NCBI GenBank assembly: GCA_017609945.1
Contig: JAFCCZ010000033.1
Coordinates: 1 to 10,113 of the forward strand
Direction: 5' to 3'
Origin: Candidatus Iainarchaeum sp.
Lineage (GTDB): Archaea > Iainarchaeota > Iainarchaeia > Iainarchaeales > GCA-2688035
DNA length: 10,113 nucleotides
Below the pieces are notes generated by a model. The model did not search any database, was not told where the DNA came from, and saw only the letters and a list, made by a program, of their open reading frames with translations. This document shows positions 6,827-10,113 of the stretch, in pieces. The stretch's first letter is position 1. The number at the start of each line of letters is the position of its first letter. A program made the position numbers and the translations under genes.

Positions 6827-7108
6827 TTACCTTCTTTTCAATTTTTTTGCCAGGAGTTGTCCGATAATATCATCTAATAGACCACCTTCCGCTCTTTCAA
6901 ATACAAGCGTCTTTCCAATGCGTGGCTTTCTCTGGACACGTATTGACCTAGTTATTATTGTTCCGTCTAACAGGGTCGAAAACCTTACCAATCGTTTTCC
7001 CGATCCAAAATTAACTGTGAATCCCCTGAGCTTTAATACCTTTGCTCCTTGAGCCGCACTTGCTTTAGGTGGTCTAAATTTTGAAAAAGTTCTCCTAGGC
7101 CCTGGCAT
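6827..7108 (-). CDS. Unidentified small basic protein inside the glycine cleavage operon (93 aa)
   Basis: I do not recognise a family. The protein is strongly basic. It has an Arg/Pro/Ser-rich N-terminus (MPGPRRTFSKFRPPKAS), a middle that looks like beta strands (GFTVNFGSGKRLVRF, then TIITRSIRVQRKPRIGKTLV), and a short C-terminal helix ending in KKLKRR. No signal peptide, membrane segment or cysteine is seen. The start is well supported: ATG overlaps the gcvT stop by one base (TAATG), and GGAGTGA at 7121-7115 lies 6 nt upstream. It is sandwiched between gcvT and gcvH in the same direction, so it is translated with the operon. Charge and composition suggest nucleic-acid binding or contact with an acidic partner such as GcvH; both are speculation. 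Confidence 0.75.
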   Translation of the reverse strand: MPGPRRTFSKFRPPKASAAQGAKVLKLRGFTVNFGSGKRLVRFSTLLDGTIITRSIRVQRKPRIGKTLVFERAEGGLLDDIIGQLLAKKLKRR

Positions 7109-7941
7109 TATCCGTCACTCCTGTAAAAGGGCAGTTCCACAACCTTTGCTGCAATGGGCTTTCCGCGAACCTCCACCTGAAATTCGCTCCCAACCGAACT
7201 TAGGCCCTCACCAATATAACCTAAGCCTATTCCCTTTTTTAATGTTGGTGAAAAACTCCCCGAGCTGGCAATCCCGACCTTTTTGCCTTCCTTTAAAAAC
7301 CCACAGCCAAGCCTTGGAATTCCTCTCTCAACCAGCTCAAATCCAACAAGCCTTTCCTCAACTCCCTTTTCGCGCTTTCTCTCCAAAGCTTCTCTCCCAA
7401 TAAATTCCTTTTCCCAGGAAACCAATTTAGCGTAAGGGCATTCAAGAGGGGTTCTTTTCTCGTCAAAATCCTGGCCTGAGAGCAGCATTCCTGCCTCAAG
7501 GCGCAAACTATCTCTTGCAGCAAGCCCGCAGGGCTTAACTCCAAACTCTTTACCTGCCTCCATCAGCTTATCCCAAACAAGTTTAGCGTTCCCTGGCCCA
7601 AAATAAATCTCAAATCCGTCCTCTCCAGTGTAGCCTGACCTGCTCACCACGCACTCAACGCCCGCAATCTTCATTTCCGCAAAATTGTAGTACTTTATCT
7701 CCTCCAAATTTCCCGCTGCAACCTTTTGCAGTGCTTTCTCCGCCAGCGGTCCCTGCAAATCAAGCTTTGCCGTCCGCTCTCTCAGCCCGCTTACCTCAAC
7801 CTTCATTCCCTGCGCCTGCCTTTTCATCCAACCCAAATCGCTTTCACAGGGCCCTGCATTAACCACAACCCAAAATTTTTCTCCTCCAAACCTGTAAACA
7901 ATCAAATCGTCCAAGATTCCGCCAGCCTCATTGCACATCAT
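7108..7941 (-). CDS. gcvT: Glycine cleavage T protein, C-terminal part (after in-frame TGA)
   Basis: Continues GcvT in the same frame immediately after the TGA at 7944-7942. It starts MMCNEAGGILDDLIVYRFGG, which carries the Asp pair of the THF-binding catalytic loop. Further family motifs are KLDLQGP, VSRSGYTGEDGFEIYF, CGLAARDSLRLEAGM, YAKLVSWEKEFIGREAL, and GSFSPTLKKGIGLGYI near the end, then PFYRSDG. The part after the stop is 277 aa. With the 84 residues before it and the stop codon itself, the total is 362 codons, the normal GcvT length, so nothing else is missing. If the TGA is real, this piece could be made by reinitiation at ATG 7941, which directly follows the stop. Otherwise the whole of 8196-7108 is one gene and the TGA is a sequencing or assembly error, or a recent mutation. 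Confidence 0.9.
   Translation of the reverse strand: MMCNEAGGILDDLIVYRFGGEKFWVVVNAGPCESDLGWMKRQAQGMKVEVSGLRERTAKLDLQGPLAEKALQKVAAGNLEEIKYYNFAEMKIAGVECVVSRSGYTGEDGFEIYFGPGNAKLVWDKLMEAGKEFGVKPCGLAARDSLRLEAGMLLSGQDFDEKRTPLECPYAKLVSWEKEFIGREALERKREKGVEERLVGFELVERGIPRLGCGFLKEGKKVGIASSGSFSPTLKKGIGLGYIGEGLSSVGSEFQVEVRGKPIAAKVVELPFYRSDG
7115..7121 (-). promoter_or_regulatory. Ribosome-binding site of the 93-aa gene
   Basis: GGAGTGA, 6 nt before ATG 7108 and within the last codons of gcvT. Its quality is a main reason for accepting the downstream small gene as real. Confidence 0.6.
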
Positions 7942-8196
7942 TCACAAACGCATTTCGTTTTCCTTCATTCCTGCAAGGTCCCTTGGAATAACCTTCTGCA
8001 GAAGCCTCTCTGAATCCATTCCCTCTACAAGAATTTCCCCCATATGGCTTACGTCAAACAGGCCAATATTTTGCCTTACCGCATTGTGCTCTGCAACCGG
8101 GGAATTGAAATAGACCGGTAATTCCCAACCGTGAAAATCAGTAATTGTAGTGCCAAGCTCCCTGTGAATCCTGTAAAAGGGGGTTCTTTCAGCCAT
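7942..8196 (-). CDS. gcvT: Glycine cleavage T protein (aminomethyltransferase), N-terminal part ending at in-frame TGA
   Basis: First 84 residues of GcvT, which transfers the one-carbon unit from aminomethyl-GcvH to THF, releasing ammonia. It shows RTPFYRIHRELG, DFHGWELPVYF and GLFDVSHMGEI, all typical of the N-terminus. The reading frame then meets TGA at 7944-7942, in the middle of a region that normally reads roughly Y-S/T-x-M-C-N-E-x-G-G. Here it reads M-R-L-stop-M-M-C-N-E-A-G-G. The aligned residue is usually Ser or Thr, and TCA (Ser) differs from TGA by one base. ATG 8196 (MAERTPFY) is the usual start, with a TATA-like box 28 nt upstream. ATG 8214 would add six untypical residues. It is the first gene of the operon. 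Confidence 0.9.
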   Translation of the reverse strand: MAERTPFYRIHRELGTTITDFHGWELPVYFNSPVAEHNAVRQNIGLFDVSHMGEILVEGMDSERLLQKVIPRDLAGMKENEMRL

Positions 8197-8219
8197 GCAA
8201 TTAAAATGAAACAAAAATG

Positions 8220-8228
8220 CCTTAAATC
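8220..8228 (-). promoter_or_regulatory. TATA-box candidate for the glycine cleavage operon
   Basis: On the minus strand, GATTTAAGG is centred about 28 nt upstream of ATG 8196. No Shine-Dalgarno site precedes that ATG, so a leaderless operon mRNA is likely. The 94-bp gap to the divergent start at 8291 holds both promoters. Confidence 0.5.
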
Positions 8229-8260
8229 AGGCTGTTGGAATGCAGGATCGTTACGCAAGG

Positions 8261-8268
8261 TTTAAAAA
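8261..8268 (+). promoter_or_regulatory. TATA-box candidate for the small basic protein
   Basis: TTTAAAAA is centred about 26 nt upstream of ATG 8291, the leaderless spacing. It falls inside the longer reading frame that begins at ATG 8240, which argues against that earlier start. Confidence 0.55.
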
Positions 8269-8290
8269 CAAGGGAAGCGATATGTTATTT

Positions 8291-8497
8291 ATGCCAAGGG
8301 GAAGAGGCCAGCCAAAGAAAGAGAAGCGCAAGAGAAAAAAGGGTGTTACAGGCAGGGTTGTTGACCCGCGTTCTTCGGCAAAGAGGGAGCTGACAGCCCT
8401 GCAGACCAGGCTCAAGCAGCAGATAAGCCCTGCTGAACGCAGGACCTTGTTGAATAGGCAAGGTATCCTAAGGAAAAAAATCCGCGCCTTCAGCTAG
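8291..8497 (+). CDS. Unidentified small, very basic protein (68 aa)
   Basis: No family recognised. The N-terminus MPRGRGQPKKEKRKRKKG is Gly/Arg/Lys-rich and loosely resembles an AT-hook (RGR flanked by P and K), which may mean DNA or RNA binding. After VVDPRSSAK comes a likely helical hairpin (RELTALQTRLKQQI, then a turn at SPAERRT, then LLNRQGILRKKIRAF). I chose ATG 8291 over ATGs at 8240 and 8282 because the TATA-like box is 26 nt before it. The stop is TAG. It is transcribed divergently from the glycine cleavage operon across a 94-bp promoter region, so a link in regulation is possible but unproven. Confidence 0.65.
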   Translation: MPRGRGQPKKEKRKRKKGVTGRVVDPRSSAKRELTALQTRLKQQISPAERRTLLNRQGILRKKIRAFS

Positions 8498-8621
8498 GCG
8501 TTCACCCAGCTAAGCCCTTTTCTTTAAGTGCTTCCTCTATTTTCTTTCTCTGGCCCAAAATTCCTGAGGTAAAACTCCTTACTATATGCTTTTATTAATT
8601 GGAAATCATTAATTTTAGCGA
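8498..8621 (+). other. Intergenic region with pyrimidine tracts and a promoter
   Basis: 124 bp between the small basic gene and the surface-protein gene. It has T-rich runs (TTTTCTTT at 8518-8525 and a CT-rich tract at 8540-8550) that could act as an archaeal terminator for the gene to the left, and the promoter of the gene to the right. On the minus strand a 29-codon open stretch (8591-8502) runs through it without a good start codon. Confidence 0.35.
8591..8599 (+). promoter_or_regulatory. TATA-box candidate for the membrane-anchored protein
   Basis: TTTATTAAT is centred about 27 nt upstream of ATG 8622, with no Shine-Dalgarno site before the ATG. The surrounding sequence is clearly AT-rich compared with the coding regions on both sides. 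Confidence 0.5.
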
Positions 8622-10113
8622 ATGAACCAGGGTTTTTCCAAGGGGTTTTCTGGCAAAGCCATTGCCTTTGCCGCAGTGATTTTGATTGCCATCTCTCTTT
8701 TCTTCCTAATGCCCCCCTCAGTCAACGTAAACCAAAGCTATTCAGTCTCATTCGGCTCAGCCACGCTTGAGAAGACGGTTTTAATTAACGGTTCCCGGCA
8801 TGTTGAGGAGTTTGAGGTAAGCCAGGGAGAGGACTTGGTCTTGCTTGTGGTTGTTCCAAAAAGGCTTGCTGAAAGCGCCTCAAATATTGCTGAAATTTCC
8901 CACAACGCCAGCCTGCGCATTTTGGACATTGACCCGATTCTGAAATTCACGCACAAGGAAGAGAGCCCTTTCCGGGCAAAGCTTGAGTTTGGCTCGGCCA
9001 ACGAGGACATCTGCACGCTTTCCCTTCTCCTGCCAAACAGTTACCTTGATTCAATTGACAGCTCGCAGCTTGGGGAGCTGAATGCAGAGCTTCTTGGTTA
9101 CGGGGAAATGAGCCCAACCTGCGAGGAGGCAAAAGAAATAGAAGAGGACCTTGTGGCTGAGCTTGAGTCAGTTTTTGCTGAAACTGCGGAGCTTAAGGGG
9201 CCTGAGGGAGAGGCAGGCCTTGTTCTGCAGCTGCAGGGCCCAAAGCACGGACTTGTGCTGTCCGCCTTGAGGAACGCCAAGGCCAGGGCAGAGGCAAGGA
9301 GGCAGCCCGCCGCCCAGCCAACCGGCCCGCAGGAAAAGAAGCCAGAGATAAGCATTTTCTTTGAGGACGGGCCTGAAAAGGTTAAGGAAAAAAACCTTGC
9401 TTCCCTTCGCGAGGAATACACTTTCCTCAAGGACGGGGAGTCAATTAATCTTTCAATTGACGACGTTCCCTCACGTTTTGATCCAAAGAAAATAACTGAA
9501 AGTTATTACACCAATTATTTGGTCTTTCCAAACGCCATAACCAATATTGCCGGGAACGAAATCGTTGACTTTGACCCGCCGGAGGTTTCCTTTGAGGGGC
9601 TTGACCCGTTCTTCTTTGACGTAAAGGTCTCAGAGACCCCATCACTGGTTCATAAGCTTGAGATAAAGTTCAAGGCCTTCAACGCAAAGATTGTTTCAGA
9701 GCCAAAGCAGGACAAATATTTCTCAATTCACCTGGATGAAATTTTTAAGGGCAAGTGCGGCTATCTTGCAAGGGTCTATGTAAAGGTTCCAAACCCAAAG
9801 CCGGTTGACGCCCTGTCAGGCAGCTCAATGGAGGTCTACTTTGAGGAAAAGCTTGAGGACGGGAGCTTCAAGCGGTTTGAGCACCGCGTCATTATGGCTA
9901 ATCCAGTGAACATCTGCATAGAGCAGTCGGAGCTGGACGCGGTGGGAGACCCCTTCCCGATTAAATGGGTTAAGGGCAAGGGCTACAAATACGAGCTGCC
10001 GATTAGCTTTACCTTCCCCGTAACCCAAAGGCTTGCGGTTGAAACAAAGCCAGAGTACACCGTTAAATACAAGACAAAGACAGGGGTGTATAAACAGGCT
10101 GATAGCTGGGATG
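8622..10113 (+). CDS. Membrane-anchored extracellular protein, unidentified (3' end outside window)
   Basis: One frame is open from ATG 8622 to the window edge: 497 complete codons with no stop. A short basic N-terminus (K7, K12) is followed by a single hydrophobic helix at residues 13-30 (AIAFAAVILIAISLFFLM). This is a signal anchor, or an uncleaved or cleaved signal sequence, placing the rest outside the cell. A first domain (about 32-215, acidic) is joined by an Ala/Pro/Gln/Lys-rich linker (about 219-241) to a second domain with beta-strand-like alternation. Four cysteines (131, 167, 379, 432) could form disulfides, and four N-glycosylation sequons (NQS, NGS, NAS, NLS) fit archaeal surface proteins. 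I recognise no family and no catalytic motif. The start is supported by the TATA-like box at 8591-8599. Minus-strand open frames in this region are shadows of it. Confidence 0.85.
   Translation, partial: MNQGFSKGFSGKAIAFAAVILIAISLFFLMPPSVNVNQSYSVSFGSATLEKTVLINGSRHVEEFEVSQGEDLVLLVVVPKRLAESASNIAEISHNASLRILDIDPILKFTHKEESPFRAKLEFGSANEDICTLSLLLPNSYLDSIDSSQLGELNAELLGYGEMSPTCEEAKEIEEDLVAELESVFAETAELKGPEGEAGLVLQLQGPKHGLVLSALRNAKARAEARRQPAAQPTGPQEKKPEISIFFEDGPEKVKEKNLASLREEYTFLKDGESINLSIDDVPSRFDPKKITESYYTNYLVFPNAITNIAGNEIVDFDPPEVSFEGLDPFFFDVKVSETPSLVHKLEIKFKAFNAKIVSEPKQDKYFSIHLDEIFKGKCGYLARVYVKVPNPKPVDALSGSSMEVYFEEKLEDGSFKRFEHRVIMANPVNICIEQSELDAVGDPFPIKWVKGKGYKYELPISFTFPVTQRLAVETKPEYTVKYKTKTGVYKQADSWD

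Noticed and set aside
6360..7052. Plus-strand open frame of 230 aa across gcvPA, gcvH and the 93-aa gene
   Set aside because: It lies antisense to two certain genes and one well-supported one. The product is Ser/Phe/Pro-rich, as expected from the reverse strand of Lys/Glu-rich coding DNA.
7293..7544. Minus-strand 83-aa frame within gcvT
   Set aside because: It is an out-of-frame shadow of the GcvT C-terminal part, whose own frame is clearly conserved.
7942..7944. Selenocysteine at the gcvT TGA
   Set aside because: The aligned residue in the family is usually Ser/Thr and not catalytic, a Cys is not expected there, and I found no convincing SECIS-like hairpin by eye. Archaeal selenocysteine is known only in a few lineages.
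8240..8290. Longer start (ATG 8240) for the small basic protein
   Set aside because: It would place the likely TATA box inside the coding sequence, and no ribosome-binding site precedes it. ATG 8291 fits leaderless spacing.
8197..8290. Glycine riboswitch upstream of gcvT
   Set aside because: The operon appears leaderless and the gap is only 94 bp with two promoters. There is no room for, or sign of, the conserved aptamer.
9098..9430. Minus-strand 110-aa frame opposite the membrane-anchored protein
   Set aside because: It is antisense to a continuous 497-codon frame with a promoter and signal anchor; the product is low-complexity Ser/Ala.

Overview
The window looks archaeal. Four leaderless-type starts have an AT-rich TATA-like box about 25-28 nt upstream of the ATG (folD, gcvT, the small basic protein at 8291 and the surface protein at 8622); the 189-aa gene has a similar box. 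Inside the minus-strand operon, starts instead carry Shine-Dalgarno (SD) sites such as GGAGG, AGGTGA and GGAGTGA. The gene set (bacterial-type SHMT, FolD, two-subunit glycine decarboxylase, lipoate ligase in two pieces) fits an archaeon using tetrahydrofolate one-carbon chemistry. A DPANN lineage such as Diapherotrites is a guess, not something the sequence proves.

Layout. Positions 1-465 (+) hold the C-terminal part of serine hydroxymethyltransferase (glyA), cut by the window edge. folD follows at 483-1316 (+), with its own promoter inside the glyA end. Folding back against folD is a long minus-strand cluster from about 8196 down to 1310. In transcription order it holds gcvT (interrupted by an in-frame TGA), an unidentified basic 93-aa protein, gcvH, gcvPA, gcvPB, lipA, lplB (C-terminal domain of lipoate ligase), lplA and an unidentified helical 189-aa protein. 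Most junctions are overlaps or gaps of at most 10 nt, so the cluster up to lplA is probably one operon. The 189-aa gene may have its own promoter. At 8197-8290 there is a divergent promoter region. To its right lie a small basic protein (8291-8497, +) and, from 8622 to the window end, a large membrane-anchored extracellular protein that is still open at position 10113.

How it works together. GcvPA/GcvPB decarboxylate glycine onto the lipoyl arm of GcvH, and GcvT passes the one-carbon unit to tetrahydrofolate. SHMT interconverts glycine and serine with the same methylene-THF, and FolD oxidises methylene-THF to formyl-THF. LipA plus LplA/LplB supply the lipoyl group GcvH needs. The L-protein (dihydrolipoamide dehydrogenase) and a LipB octanoyltransferase are not in the window.

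Main points of interest are the TGA in gcvT directly followed by ATG-ATG, the unknown 93-aa gene embedded between gcvT and gcvH, the pairing of canonical LipA with a split lipoate ligase, and a GcvPB with an unusually short N-terminus. I saw no tRNA, rRNA, CRISPR, insertion sequence or riboswitch.
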